Assembly (NCBI GenBank): GCA_946479985.1
Contig: CAMLIF010000047.1
Span: forward strand, 1 to 26,860
Direction of reading: 5' to 3'
Source: an uncultured Flavobacteriales bacterium
GTDB lineage: Bacteria; Bacteroidota; Bacteroidia; Flavobacteriales; Crocinitomicaceae
DNA: 26,860 bases
This document shows, piece by piece, positions 1-6,702 of this stretch (its first letter is position 1; each line of letters opens with the position of its first letter). Made by a program: the position numbers and the translations under genes. A model generated the notes under the pieces. It was not told where the DNA came from and did no database searches. It saw only the letters and a list, made by a program, of their open reading frames with translations.

Positions 1-47
1 GACCACCGAGATCTACACTCTTTCCCTACACGACGCTCTTCCGATCT
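1..47 (+). other. Illumina TruSeq/P5 adapter remnant (artefact)
   Basis: These bases match the Illumina TruSeq Universal (P5) adapter, recalled from general knowledge, from GACCACCGAGATCTACAC through ...GCTCTTCCGATCT. They are followed immediately by in-frame rpsJ sequence on the minus strand. The adapter runs toward the insert, as expected at the start of a sequenced fragment. This is untrimmed adapter at a contig end and should be masked; the break in rpsJ is therefore artificial. Confidence 0.97.
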
Positions 48-134
48 CTTAACTGTTTTAACAATCTTCTCTGCCGATTTGTCAACCAGGTTATGGTCGT
101 ACGACTTTAATTTAATTCTAATCTTTTGGCTCAT
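48..134 (-). CDS. rpsJ: 30S ribosomal protein S10, N-terminal 29 codons only (truncated by adapter)
   Basis: Translating the minus strand from the ATG at 134-132 gives [20 protein letters not shown] and then AEKIVKTVK. This is the characteristic start of ribosomal protein S10 (NusE), a 30S head protein that also acts in NusB-NusE antitermination. The full protein is about 100 residues, so roughly 70% is missing. The frame stops exactly where adapter sequence begins at 47, so this is an assembly edge and not a pseudogene. The start lies 12 nt after the fusA stop, the usual Bacteroidota order at the entry to the S10 ribosomal operon (rpsL-rpsG-fusA-rpsJ-rplC...). No separate promoter is visible in the gap, so it is probably co-transcribed with fusA. 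Confidence 0.93.
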
Positions 135-146
135 TACTCGTTTGTA

Positions 147-2252
147 TTAAGCGGAAACTTTTCCATTAATTTTTGCAATAACTTCTTCTGCTACGTTCTT
201 CGGAGCCTCAGCGTAATGTGAGAATTCCATTGAAGATGTTGCACGTCCTGAAGACAACGTACGCAATTGCGTTACGTATCCAAACATTTCAGACAAAGGA
301 ACATCAGCCTTAACAACTTTTCCTCCTGCTTTGTCATCCATACCCTTCATCATACCTCTACGACGATTCAAGTCACCAACGATATCACCCATATTTTCTT
401 CCGGACAAATCACTTCTAATTTCATGATTGGTTCCAACAAGATTGGTTTACAATTTTTCAATGCGTGACGGTAAGCCATTTTAGCTGCCATTTCGAACGA
501 CAATGAATCTGAATCGACCGCGTGGAATGAACCATCAACCAATTCTACTTTCATTGCTTCAACAGGGAAACCAGCTAAAACTCCGTTTTTCATAGATTCT
601 TTGAAACCTTTCTCAACAGATGGGATAAACTCACGTGGAATGTTACCACCCTTAATAGAGTTGATGAATTCCAATCCTGTTTTTTCCGGATCTGTTTGCG
701 GAGAAATTTTAACCGCAATGTCCGCGAATTTACCACGTCCACCAGATTGTTTCTTGTACTGCTCACGGTGATCGATTCCGATAGTGATATCCTCACGGTA
801 TGTTACCTGTGGAGCTCCCTGGTTAACTTCTACCTTGAACTCGCGACGTAAACGGTCAACGATAATGTCCAGGTGAAGCTCACCCATTCCTGAGATAATT
901 GTTTGTCCAGACTCCTCATCCGTGTTTACACGGAAAGTAGGATCCTCTTCAGCCAATTTATTCAATCCGTTAGATAAACGGTCAGCATCAGCTTGCGTTT
1001 TAGGCTCAATTGCGATACCAATTACCGGATCAGGGAAGTTCATTGATTCCAAAATGATTGGATGACCTTCTTCACATAAAGTATCTCCTGTACGGATATC
1101 TTTAAATCCAACAACTGCACCGATATCACCAGCACCTAACTCATCAATTTGATTTTGTTTGTTCGCGTGCATCTGGAAGATACGAGAAATACGTTCTTTG
1201 TTATTAGAACGAGTATTGTACACGTATGAACCAGCCGGCAATTTACCAGAGTAAGCACGAATGAAACACAAACGACCTACGAAAGGATCCGTTGCAATTT
1301 TAAATGCTAAAGCTGCAAATGGAGCATCGTAAGATGGTAAACGCTCTTCTTCTTCGTCTGTTTTTGGGTTGATTCCAACAATAGAACCGTTATCCAAAGG
1401 AGAAGGAAGAATTTCCATTACCATATCCAACATTGCCTGAACACCTTTGTTTTTGAAAGATGAACCACACATCATCGGAACTACTTTTCCGGAGATTGTA
1501 GCCGCACGTAATGCATTCAAAATCTCACGCTCAGTTAACGAATTCTCATCTTCGAAGAATTTCTCCATCAAAGTCTCATCAAATTCAGCAACTGCTTCCA
1601 ATAATTCACTTCTTAAGCGTCTTGCTTCGTCAACGATATCTGCAGGAATTTCAACTTCTTGAAAAGTCATACCCATATCGTGCTCATTCCACTCAATTCC
1701 TTTAAAATTGATTAAGTCAACAACTCCTCTGAAGTTATCTTCGTCACCAATATTAATTTGCAATGGTAAAGCATGGCTACCCAACATTTCTTTAACCTGT
1801 GCACACACGTTTAAGAAATCAGCTCCCTGACGGTCCATTTTGTTAACGAAACCAATACGCGGCACATTGTAGTTGTTTGCCAAACGCCAGTTTGTTTCAG
1901 ATTGAGGCTCAACACCATCAACTGCCGAGAACAAGAATACCAAACCATCCAATACACGTAACGAACGATTCACCTCAACTGTAAAGTCAACGTGTCCCGG
2001 AGTATCAATGATATTGATGTGGTAATTATCTCCTCTATATTTCCAATTAACTGTTGTAGCAGCAGAAGTAATGGTAATACCACGTTCTTGCTCTTGCTCC
2101 ATCCAGTCCATTGTAGCACCACCGTCGTGAACCTCACCAATCTTGTGGTTTACACCAGAATAGTAAAGAATACGCTCAGTAGTTGTAGTTTTCCCAGCAT
2201 CAATGTGAGCTGCGATACCAATATTTCTTGTGTATTTAAGATCTCTTGCCAT
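147..2252 (-). CDS. fusA: Elongation factor G
   Basis: EF-G (701 aa) is the translational GTPase that drives tRNA-mRNA translocation and, with RRF, ribosome recycling. The P-loop is visible near residues 14-23 ([10 protein letters not shown]), the G3 motif as DTPGH, the G4 motif as NKMD, and the switch I sequence RGITITSAA. The C-terminal domains IV and V are intact through ...KINGKVSA. The length is close to E. coli EF-G (704 aa). The gene starts 3 nt after the rpsG stop and ends 12 nt before rpsJ, so it is an internal cistron of the str operon. Position in the str operon and full G-domain conservation favour the canonical fusA over the EF-G2 paralogues found in some Bacteroidota. Nothing appears truncated. 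Confidence 0.97.
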   Translation of the reverse strand: MARDLKYTRNIGIAAHIDAGKTTTTERILYYSGVNHKIGEVHDGGATMDWMEQEQERGITITSAATTVNWKYRGDNYHINIIDTPGHVDFTVEVNRSLRVLDGLVFLFSAVDGVEPQSETNWRLANNYNVPRIGFVNKMDRQGADFLNVCAQVKEMLGSHALPLQINIGDEDNFRGVVDLINFKGIEWNEHDMGMTFQEVEIPADIVDEARRLRSELLEAVAEFDETLMEKFFEDENSLTEREILNALRAATISGKVVPMMCGSSFKNKGVQAMLDMVMEILPSPLDNGSIVGINPKTDEEEERLPSYDAPFAALAFKIATDPFVGRLCFIRAYSGKLPAGSYVYNTRSNNKERISRIFQMHANKQNQIDELGAGDIGAVVGFKDIRTGDTLCEEGHPIILESMNFPDPVIGIAIEPKTQADADRLSNGLNKLAEEDPTFRVNTDEESGQTIISGMGELHLDIIVDRLRREFKVEVNQGAPQVTYREDITIGIDHREQYKKQSGGRGKFADIAVKISPQTDPEKTGLEFINSIKGGNIPREFIPSVEKGFKESMKNGVLAGFPVEAMKVELVDGSFHAVDSDSLSFEMAAKMAYRHALKNCKPILLEPIMKLEVICPEENMGDIVGDLNRRRGMMKGMDDKAGGKVVKADVPLSEMFGYVTQLRTLSSGRATSSMEFSHYAEAPKNVAEEVIAKINGKVSA

Positions 2253-2255
2253 TTC

Positions 2256-2726
2256 TTAGAATCTAAAATGTGAGAATGCTTTATTTGCTTCAGCCATTCT
2301 TAAAGTATCTTCTTTCTTTTTGAAAGCAGCACCTTCTTCTTTTGAAGCAGCAATAATTTCAGAGGCCAATTTACCAGCCATAGATTTCTCGTTACGTTTA
2401 CGAGCGTAACCAATTAACCATTTCATAGCTAATGATTGTTTACGTCCTTCACGAACAGGAGTAGGAATTTGGAAAGTTGCCCCACCAACACGACGGGAAC
2501 GAACCTCCACAGATGGAGTTACGTTATCCAGTGCTTTCTTGAACACATCCAAACTTTCTTGATCTTCTAATTTTTTATCTACGATCTCTAAAGCATCGTA
2601 AAAAATCTTAAACGCCAAATTCTTTTTACCAGAATACATTAAGTTGTTCACAAACTTAGTCACAACAACCTCGTTAAACTTTGGATCCGGGAGTATGGCT
2701 ATTTTCTTCGCTTTTCTTCTTCTCAT
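2256..2726 (-). CDS. rpsG: 30S ribosomal protein S7
   Basis: S7 (156 aa) is a primary 16S rRNA binding protein that nucleates assembly of the 30S head and contacts E-site tRNA. The start MRRRKAKK, the segment [20 protein letters not shown] and the central [20 protein letters not shown] are diagnostic of the family. The length matches bacterial S7. The ATG at 2726 lies 15 nt after the rpsL stop, and the stop is 3 nt before fusA, consistent with one polycistronic mRNA. No strong Shine-Dalgarno is visible, as is usual in this phylum. In E. coli S7 represses the str operon by binding the rpsL-rpsG gap. Here that gap is only 15 nt, so the same mechanism is unlikely in that form (inference). Confidence 0.97.
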   Translation of the reverse strand: MRRRKAKKIAILPDPKFNEVVVTKFVNNLMYSGKKNLAFKIFYDALEIVDKKLEDQESLDVFKKALDNVTPSVEVRSRRVGGATFQIPTPVREGRKQSLAMKWLIGYARKRNEKSMAGKLASEIIAASKEEGAAFKKKEDTLRMAEANKAFSHFRF

Positions 2727-2741
2727 CTCTTCAAAGTTTTA

Positions 2742-3122
2742 TTATTTCTTAGCTTTTGGACGTTTTGTTCCATACTTAGAACGACGTTGTGAACGGCCTT
2801 CAACACCTGCAGTATCTTCCGCACCGCGAACGATGTGGTAACGAACCCCTGGTAAATCTTTAACCCTTCCACCACGCACAAGAACCAAAGAGTGTTCTTG
2901 TAAGTTGTGACCTTCTCCTCCGATATAGGCATTCACCTCTTTACCGTTGGTAAGACGAACACGCGCTACTTTTCTCATAGCTGAGTTCGGCTTCTTAGGT
3001 GTAGTGGTGTACACACGTACACATACTCCTTTGCGCTGCGGACAAGAATCCAAAGCCGCTGACTTTGACTTCTTTACTACCGCAGTCCTTCCCTTTCGCA
3101 CTAACTGTTGTATAGTTGGCAT
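2742..3122 (-). CDS. rpsL: 30S ribosomal protein S12
   Basis: S12 (126 aa) is a decoding-centre protein that governs translational accuracy. The start [12 protein letters not shown] and the two conserved loops [15 protein letters not shown] and [14 protein letters not shown] are diagnostic. Lys43, Lys88 and Pro91, the classic streptomycin-resistance positions, all carry the wild-type residue, so nothing here suggests ribosomal streptomycin resistance. Asp89, which is beta-methylthiolated in E. coli, is also present. This is the first gene of the operon. A consensus promoter and a leader hairpin sit upstream (3161-3216), giving a predicted leader of about 57 nt. Confidence 0.97.
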   Translation of the reverse strand: MPTIQQLVRKGRTAVVKKSKSAALDSCPQRKGVCVRVYTTTPKKPNSAMRKVARVRLTNGKEVNAYIGGEGHNLQEHSLVLVRGGRVKDLPGVRYHIVRGAEDTAGVEGRSQRRSKYGTKRPKAKK

Positions 3123-3160
3123 ACAGTACTCAAATTTGATAATTAATAAATATATTTTTA

Positions 3161-3184
3161 CCCCAAAGAAAACACTTTGAGGGG
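3161..3184 (-). promoter_or_regulatory. Inverted repeat in the rpsL leader
   Basis: On the plus strand CCCCAAAG (3161-3168) and CTTTGAGGGG (3175-3184) form inverted arms with one bulged base and a 6-nt loop. In the minus-strand transcript this would be a compact GC-rich stem beginning at or just upstream of the predicted start site near 3180. It could protect the 5' end or act in operon autoregulation. If transcription starts inside the left arm, the RNA stem would be shorter than drawn. Confidence 0.45.
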
Positions 3185-3186
3185 TG

Positions 3187-3216
3187 CAAAGATAGCGAGA
3201 AATTCTTAAGATGCAA
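3187..3216 (-). promoter_or_regulatory. str operon promoter (TTG-N19-TATCTTTG)
   Basis: Reading the minus strand, TTG at 3216-3214 is followed by a 19-nt spacer and TATCTTTG at 3194-3187. This is an exact match to the Bacteroidota primary sigma factor pattern (TTG, about 19 nt, TAnnTTTG). The expected start site is near 3180, giving a leader of about 57 nt to the rpsL ATG at 3122. Confidence 0.85.
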
Positions 3217-3274
3217 GTGGTAATTGAAAAAAGTGGCTGTTTTTGAACAATTTAGTGTTCATTGAAAATCAGTG

Positions 3275-3302
3275 AACCAATATTTTCTGAATTCAATTGG
3301 TT
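3275..3302 (-). terminator. Possible weak terminator after the 3320-3793 gene
   Basis: AACCAAT (3275-3281) and ATTGGTT (3296-3302) are perfect 7-bp inverted arms with a 14-nt loop, located 18 nt beyond the stop of the minus-strand gene. On the minus strand the stem is followed by a short T-rich stretch (CACTGATTTTC). The stem is AT-rich, so termination would be weak. Confidence 0.3.
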
Positions 3303-3319
3303 AAAAGTGAAAGTGTCGG

Positions 3320-3793
3320 TTATTTTGTCCTGTACTTGTTAATACGCTGCTCAATTTCTTTCGCTTTCAAAATCATTAAAAGACCAATACAGACTTTAAG
3401 AACTATCATAAACAGCATTCCAAAAGTTCCTCCTTTATTCAATAAAATCCCGAAAAGCTCCGGAATGCTCTGACTCAAAGAATAAATCCCGATAATAGCA
3501 ATGGCCAAAACCAGAACATTTGATGTATTCAGATTTACATTCAGATCTTTTTCATCTATGGTACTTTCTAATTTAAAGATCCGGATGATCTCAGTTGTTC
3601 TGAACAGACACATGTAGGCAATCAATCCCTGAATCAAAACTGAAAGCAACGTGGTTAGCACACTTTGCATTCCACCCATTCCTATTGCGTTCAGAATAAA
3701 CTGCAGCATTATTATTGCCGACTGTATAAAAGAGAATGCAAAGATAACTCCGATGATTTTGATGATGATGGACCAAAGGGTAATTAGCTTCAT
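3320..3793 (-). CDS. Small integral membrane protein of unknown function
   Basis: I do not recognise the family. The protein from MKLITLWSIIIKI (157 aa) has about four hydrophobic segments: roughly residues 5-25, 38-60, 90-112 and 120-142. A polar stretch (LESTIDEKDLNVNLNTSN) lies between the second and third, and the C-terminus is basic (KAKEIEQRINKYRTK). The open frame extends 15 codons upstream to an ATG at 3838. I prefer 3793 because a TAACTTTG promoter element (3817-3824) lies inside that extension and would give a leader of about 17 nt. The gene is monocistronic, lying between the str promoter and the lipoprotein operon in the same orientation. No catalytic motif is visible. Confidence 0.75.
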   Translation of the reverse strand: MKLITLWSIIIKIIGVIFAFSFIQSAIIMLQFILNAIGMGGMQSVLTTLLSVLIQGLIAYMCLFRTTEIIRIFKLESTIDEKDLNVNLNTSNVLVLAIAIIGIYSLSQSIPELFGILLNKGGTFGMLFMIVLKVCIGLLMILKAKEIEQRINKYRTK

Positions 3794-3816
3794 GATTGAG
3801 AAAGTTGTATACAAAT

Positions 3817-3824
3817 CAAAGTTA
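3817..3824 (-). promoter_or_regulatory. Candidate -7 element for the 3320-3793 gene
   Basis: Minus-strand TAACTTTG fits TAnnTTTG exactly and would start transcription near 3811, about 17 nt before the ATG at 3793. No TTG is present at the ideal -33 distance, so the call rests on the -7 box and its position. Confidence 0.5.
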
Positions 3825-3865
3825 CATATTCTTAACATGTGGTTTTACTTCTGATGTAAACAACT

Positions 3866-4279
3866 TTATATTTTGATCATGTTGATAGATCGAATTTTTC
3901 CAACCTGAAGCTCTACCTTTTGCGCAGACTGAGTGCTTAAACCAATTCGTCCGAGTTTTTCACTCTCAACAAACTTTATTTTGTTCCTGATCTTGTTTGC
4001 CGCTTCCTCATGTTCTTTTTTGAATTCACCTGTTGCAAACAAATAAAATTTTGATCCCAAATCTTTCTTCGCCATTCTTAACAGGAAATCATTGGAACAA
4101 GCTCCACAAACTTCCGGGTGAACAATATAAATTGTTGCGGTTACTTTTTTATCCAGAAGTTCTTCGAAATAGCTTTCTATTTTCAGGTTGTCGGATTCGG
4201 AAAAATTTTCTGTCTCACCCGTTTTTAAAGAACAGGATGTCAGAACAAAAAAGACAAGCATTAAACTAATTTGTTTCAT
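3866..4279 (-). CDS. Small lipoprotein with a CGAC (CXXC) thioredoxin-like motif
   Basis: Starting at MKQISLMLVFFVLTSCS gives a 137-aa product with a lipobox (LTSC, Cys16). A strand-like segment and a redox-type motif follow: TATIYIVHPEVCGACSNDF, with Cys58 and Cys61. A hydrophobic strand then a CXXC at the start of a helix resembles the thioredoxin fold active site. The protein is shorter than a typical TlpA-like protein and I see no clear cis-proline, so fold and activity are inferred. An open frame continues 30 codons upstream, but the chosen start overlaps the previous stop as ATGA, typical of translational coupling. The protein aligns by eye with its upstream neighbour (4276-4698), so the two look like tandem paralogues. 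It is the last gene of the envelope operon reading from 6157. Confidence 0.75.
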   Translation of the reverse strand: MKQISLMLVFFVLTSCSLKTGETENFSESDNLKIESYFEELLDKKVTATIYIVHPEVCGACSNDFLLRMAKKDLGSKFYLFATGEFKKEHEEAANKIRNKIKFVESEKLGRIGLSTQSAQKVELQVGKIRSINMIKI

Positions 4280-4698
4280 TTTAATAAGATTCTTTTTTTG
4301 AACTTTCCTTTTTTGGAGATGATGAGTTTTTGTTGGTATTCCGAATAGAATCCTCTCCGCTGCAGCCAAATGCGATCAACATAGTAGATATCAGATTGAT
4401 TCAGTTTTATATACTCCGGAATCTGATTATTATATAAAGTATCTACAATTAGCGCCACACGCTTTTTTCGATTAGTGAAAAAGGCTTCTACTTCGGCTGT
4501 ATCATTGCACATTGATATTGGTGAACAGAAATCAAAATGCATCAGATAGATTTCGTCGTATGAAACCGGATTCAGGGCAACTATTGAAAAAAGCTGGCTA
4601 TAATCCTCCTTAACGAATTTGAAAGACATTAGAAGAATAATACATACAGCTATTCTAAAGCTGAACTTCCATAACCGATCGATTCCCGTTTTCATCAT
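4276..4698 (-). CDS. Membrane-anchored small protein with a CX5C motif, paralogue of the next gene
   Basis: This 140-aa protein starts with tandem ATGs (4698 or 4695; the choice is uncertain). A hydrophobic N-terminal segment at about residues 13-27 is likely an uncleaved anchor or a signal. The core DEIYLMHFDFCSPISMC places Cys58 and Cys64 where the downstream protein has its CXXC, and the rest also aligns: a strand (KRVALIVDTLYN), an IYYVDRIWLQR region and a C-terminal KGKFKKRIL strand. It is therefore a probable diverged paralogue with wider cysteine spacing. The start overlaps the previous gene by 44 nt and the stop overlaps the next start by 4 nt, so translation is probably coupled. Family not recognised; a redox or thiol role is inferred only from cysteine placement. 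Confidence 0.7.
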   Translation of the reverse strand: MMKTGIDRLWKFSFRIAVCIILLMSFKFVKEDYSQLFSIVALNPVSYDEIYLMHFDFCSPISMCNDTAEVEAFFTNRKKRVALIVDTLYNNQIPEYIKLNQSDIYYVDRIWLQRRGFYSEYQQKLIISKKGKFKKRILLK

Positions 4699-5770
4699 AT
4701 TTATACCTGTTCACGAAAAATCCACTTTTCGTACAGGTAATTCCCGGTACAATCCACGCGTCTTTTTCATATAAAATTTCACGCTTAAGCTTCAAATCTT
4801 TGTCCAACACCAATATGGAAGATGCTTTGTCCTCTTGAATGGTAAATTCCCCATTCACATTTTTGGTTGGAAGACTATGATAAAAAACGCGGTAATATTC
4901 CTGACGTTTTTTGTTATAAACCATAATGCTATAAAAAGGTGTTTCTGTTTCATAACGATCCAGTTTATCGAACTCTTTTTTGCTGCCTGTATAGCCGAAT
5001 TCCTTAATTGGGCCGTCTTGAAACATGCTTTGACAATCTACCTTACCAATCTCTTTATTCTGTGAAATACTGTACAGCGTGACTTCTGATTTATAAGGGC
5101 ATGAGATCACCAAGGTATCTCCATTTACAGCACCAAAATAATCAAGCTCTTTTCCAGTATAATCCATTTTAAAAGCTTCTTTGGGAGTTAAACAATTCAA
5201 CAACCGGACTTTTTTCGTATTTAAATCATACTCACAGAAAAGTGGAATGGGTGTTTTCTTCAATCTGCGAGCATGTTTCCCAAGATTATCGTAGTTCAAG
5301 GAAAGCGGAATGATCAAATGTGTCTCATCCTTAAAAGTGGCAAAGACGAACATATTGAGAACACAAAGAATTGCAAGATGATTGACTTTTAATTCAGCCT
5401 CATTGTTCAAATCACTAATCAATATTGCTCCTTCTTTACTCAACAGATACAGTCCTTTTTTCGCATCCAGGAAGTAGTAGGTTCCGTTCGGATTGGGAAC
5501 TACATTTTTATGATACTGGTCGTAATTTTCCGGAAGGAGTAAACTATCCAATCCAGTATCGGACCTGTAATAACGGAAATATCCTGTTGAGAAATCGATT
5601 ACCCCTATTCCGTTCTCTTCAAATTGCCCCGACATATTGTAATTGGTTAGATAAGACGGAAGATAAACACTTCTTTGAGTGCTAATATCTTCCGCTTTAT
5701 CCACTGGAGCTTTACGTTCCTGACAGCTAACAAATAAGGGAATAAAAAAACTAAACAACATTATCTTCAT
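4655..5770 (-). CDS. Beta-propeller-type lipoprotein, DUF4221-like
   Basis: The 371-aa product from MKIMLFSFFIPLFVSCQ has a clear lipobox (FVSC, Cys16) followed by Gln, so it should reach the outer membrane. The body is a run of short beta-strand blades with aromatic and Gly turns, for example GVIDFSTGYFRYY, YYFLDAKKGLYLL, VRLLNCLTPKEAF and KKRQEYYRVFYHSLP. It ends with a strand-turn block containing SILVLDKDLKLKREILYEKD. The YYRVFYHSLP block and overall length resemble Bacteroidota DUF4221 proteins; this family call is from memory and moderate. An upstream ATG at 5812 would place 14 residues before the signal, so 5770 is preferred. It follows the 5849-6157 gene after 78 nt with no promoter seen in the gap, and overlaps the next gene by 44 nt. 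Confidence 0.75.
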   Translation of the reverse strand: MKIMLFSFFIPLFVSCQERKAPVDKAEDISTQRSVYLPSYLTNYNMSGQFEENGIGVIDFSTGYFRYYRSDTGLDSLLLPENYDQYHKNVVPNPNGTYYFLDAKKGLYLLSKEGAILISDLNNEAELKVNHLAILCVLNMFVFATFKDETHLIIPLSLNYDNLGKHARRLKKTPIPLFCEYDLNTKKVRLLNCLTPKEAFKMDYTGKELDYFGAVNGDTLVISCPYKSEVTLYSISQNKEIGKVDCQSMFQDGPIKEFGYTGSKKEFDKLDRYETETPFYSIMVYNKKRQEYYRVFYHSLPTKNVNGEFTIQEDKASSILVLDKDLKLKREILYEKDAWIVPGITCTKSGFFVNRYKYDENGNRSVMEVQL

Positions 5771-5848
5771 ATTGTTGAAAGCAATGTTCGAAATAAAAAA
5801 AAGCTCATTCATTATTATTGATTAATTGAATATCACGTAATTGTTTGA

Positions 5849-6157
5849 TTACGGCAACGGATCACATCCTGCTCTTTGATCACAACCTGACTTTCTCTCA
5901 TTCAAACAAGTTCGTCCTTCTTTATAGGTACCTGGTTCCCTCGTTTCCCAGAAACATTTCTCATAACCTTTGTCATTATTGATCTTACTTGGCGGATACA
6001 ATCTATTGTACTCTTCGATTGTTATCCATTTTGTACTGTCTTTCGGAGATCTCACGTAAAAATTGGAATACCTAACGGTTTCTTCCTGCATTCTTTCTTT
6101 TTGACATGCTGCAAAGACAAGAATAAGCAGCGGCAGTAGTAAGCTTACTTTTTTCAT
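5849..6157 (-). CDS. Small cysteine-rich lipoprotein
   Basis: This 102-aa protein has a lipoprotein signal (MKKVSLLLPLLILVFAACQK, lipidated Cys18). The residues after the Cys (QKER) resemble the Q-K-acidic surface-export signal described for Flavobacteriia lipoproteins, so surface exposure is possible. The C-terminal 35 residues hold four cysteines (68, 84, 92, 98) and end in GCDQRAGCDPLP, suggesting a disulfide-bonded tail. The size and pattern recall short Cys-containing secreted peptides found beside propeller lipoproteins in Bacteroidota (for example NVEALA-type loci), but no NVEALA motif is present, so that is an analogy only. It is the first gene of the operon, 114 nt from the divergent XRE regulator. 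The family is not recognised. Confidence 0.75.
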   Translation of the reverse strand: MKKVSLLLPLLILVFAACQKERMQEETVRYSNFYVRSPKDSTKWITIEEYNRLYPPSKINNDKGYEKCFWETREPGTYKEGRTCLNERKSGCDQRAGCDPLP

Positions 6158-6159
6158 AC

Positions 6160-6191
6160 AATTGGTTTTAATTTTTTCAAAAAAACCAATT
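6160..6191 (-). promoter_or_regulatory. Leader inverted repeat just upstream of the Cys-rich lipoprotein
   Basis: AATTGGTTTT (6160-6169) and AAAACCAATT (6182-6191) are perfect 10-bp inverted arms with a 12-nt loop. They lie between the predicted start site (near 6198) and the ATG at 6157, and the stem ends 2 nt before the start codon. This could be an mRNA structure limiting ribosome access or a second protein-binding site. Confidence 0.5.
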
Positions 6192-6203
6192 CAAATCCAA
6201 ACC

Positions 6204-6233
6204 CAAATAAATAATTCTGACTAATTTAGTCAA
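6204..6233 (-). promoter_or_regulatory. Predicted promoter of the lipoprotein operon
   Basis: On the minus strand TTG (6233-6231) is followed by 19 nt and TTTATTTG (6211-6204), one mismatch from TAnnTTTG with ideal spacing. Expected transcription start is near 6198, a leader of about 40 nt. The -33 element overlaps the palindrome at 6218-6232. Confidence 0.5.
6218..6232. promoter_or_regulatory. Palindromic candidate operator TGACTAA-T-TTAGTCA
   Basis: A perfect 7-bp inverted repeat around a single central T lies in the divergent intergenic region. It covers the -33 element of the lipoprotein promoter and sits 19 nt upstream of the -7 box of the XRE gene. Dimeric HTH_3 regulators often bind sites of this size near their own genes, so this is the natural candidate site for the 6271-6636 product. 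Binding itself is inference. Confidence 0.5.
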
Positions 6234-6251
6234 AATAAATTATTTAAATTT

Positions 6252-6259
6252 TAAGTTTG
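6252..6259 (+). promoter_or_regulatory. Candidate -7 element of the XRE regulator
   Basis: TAAGTTTG matches TAnnTTTG and lies 11 nt before the ATG at 6271, so the leader would be only a few nucleotides. No TTG occurs at the ideal -33 position; the palindrome occupies that region instead. Confidence 0.5.
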
Positions 6260-6270
6260 AGGAAAATTCA

Positions 6271-6636
6271 ATGATTACTGATCAACATTTGGGTAGAAAC
6301 ATCCGGAATCTGCGGGAAATGAAAAATTACACTCAGGAAATATTCGCTATTCGCCTGGATATATCTCAGAAACAGTTTAGCAGAATTGAAAATGGAGAGG
6401 TTTCACCGACAATCAGAATGCTATTCAAAATTTGTCAGGTGCTGGAGGTAGAACCCGCATTCTTACTTGAATTTGACTCAAACAAGATTTTCAATAACAA
6501 CTCCATTAATCAATCAGGCGGTGAATTTAATGCCTACAACGACACTCCAATAAAAGATGTCAAGATTCTGTATGAACGTCTTTTATCGGAAAAAGATGAG
6601 ATTATTGAGCTTTTGAAAAAAGGTGGGCGCAATTAG
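6271..6636 (+). CDS. XRE-family (HTH_3) transcriptional regulator
   Basis: This 121-aa protein has an N-terminal HTH_3 domain at about residues 7-62: LGRNIRNLREMKNYTQEIFA, then ISQKQFSRIENGEVSPTIRM with the recognition-helix signature SRIENG, then KICQVLEVEPAFLLEF. A low-complexity Asn/Gly linker (IFNNNSINQSGGEFNAYN) and a short charged helix (KILYERLLSEKDEIIELLKK) follow, likely for oligomerisation. This architecture is common in Bacteroidota XRE proteins. There is no toxin partner next to it, which argues against a toxin-antitoxin role. It is divergent from the lipoprotein operon, and the palindrome at 6218-6232 makes control of both promoters the simplest idea. It converges on the KAS III gene with a shared hairpin. 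Confidence 0.85.
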   Translation: MITDQHLGRNIRNLREMKNYTQEIFAIRLDISQKQFSRIENGEVSPTIRMLFKICQVLEVEPAFLLEFDSNKIFNNNSINQSGGEFNAYNDTPIKDVKILYERLLSEKDEIIELLKKGGRN

Positions 6637-6645
6637 AGACCGCGA

Positions 6646-6684
6646 TAAAAACAAGTAGGGGAAAGTCACGACCTTCCCCTACTT
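6646..6684 (-). terminator. Rho-independent terminator of the KAS III gene
   Basis: AAGTAGGGGAA (6653-6663) and TTCCCCTACTT (6674-6684) form a perfect 11-bp stem with a 10-nt loop. Read on the minus strand the stem is followed by GTTTTTATC, a proper U-tract. On the plus strand only AGATTATATG follows, so it is mainly a minus-strand terminator, though it may also end the convergent XRE transcript. Confidence 0.85.
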
Positions 6685-6702
6685 AGATTATATGATAATA
6701 AA

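Noticed and set aside
2742..3122. Streptomycin-resistance substitution in S12
   Set aside because: Lys43, Lys88 and Pro91 are all wild type.
4280..4369. Longer start for the CGAC lipoprotein
   Set aside because: It would bury the lipoprotein signal 30 residues inside the protein. The ATGA-coupled start gives a proper signal and lipobox.
6271..6636. Toxin-antitoxin module around the XRE protein
   Set aside because: No adjacent small toxin-like gene: neighbours are exported lipoproteins on one side and a KAS III enzyme on the other.
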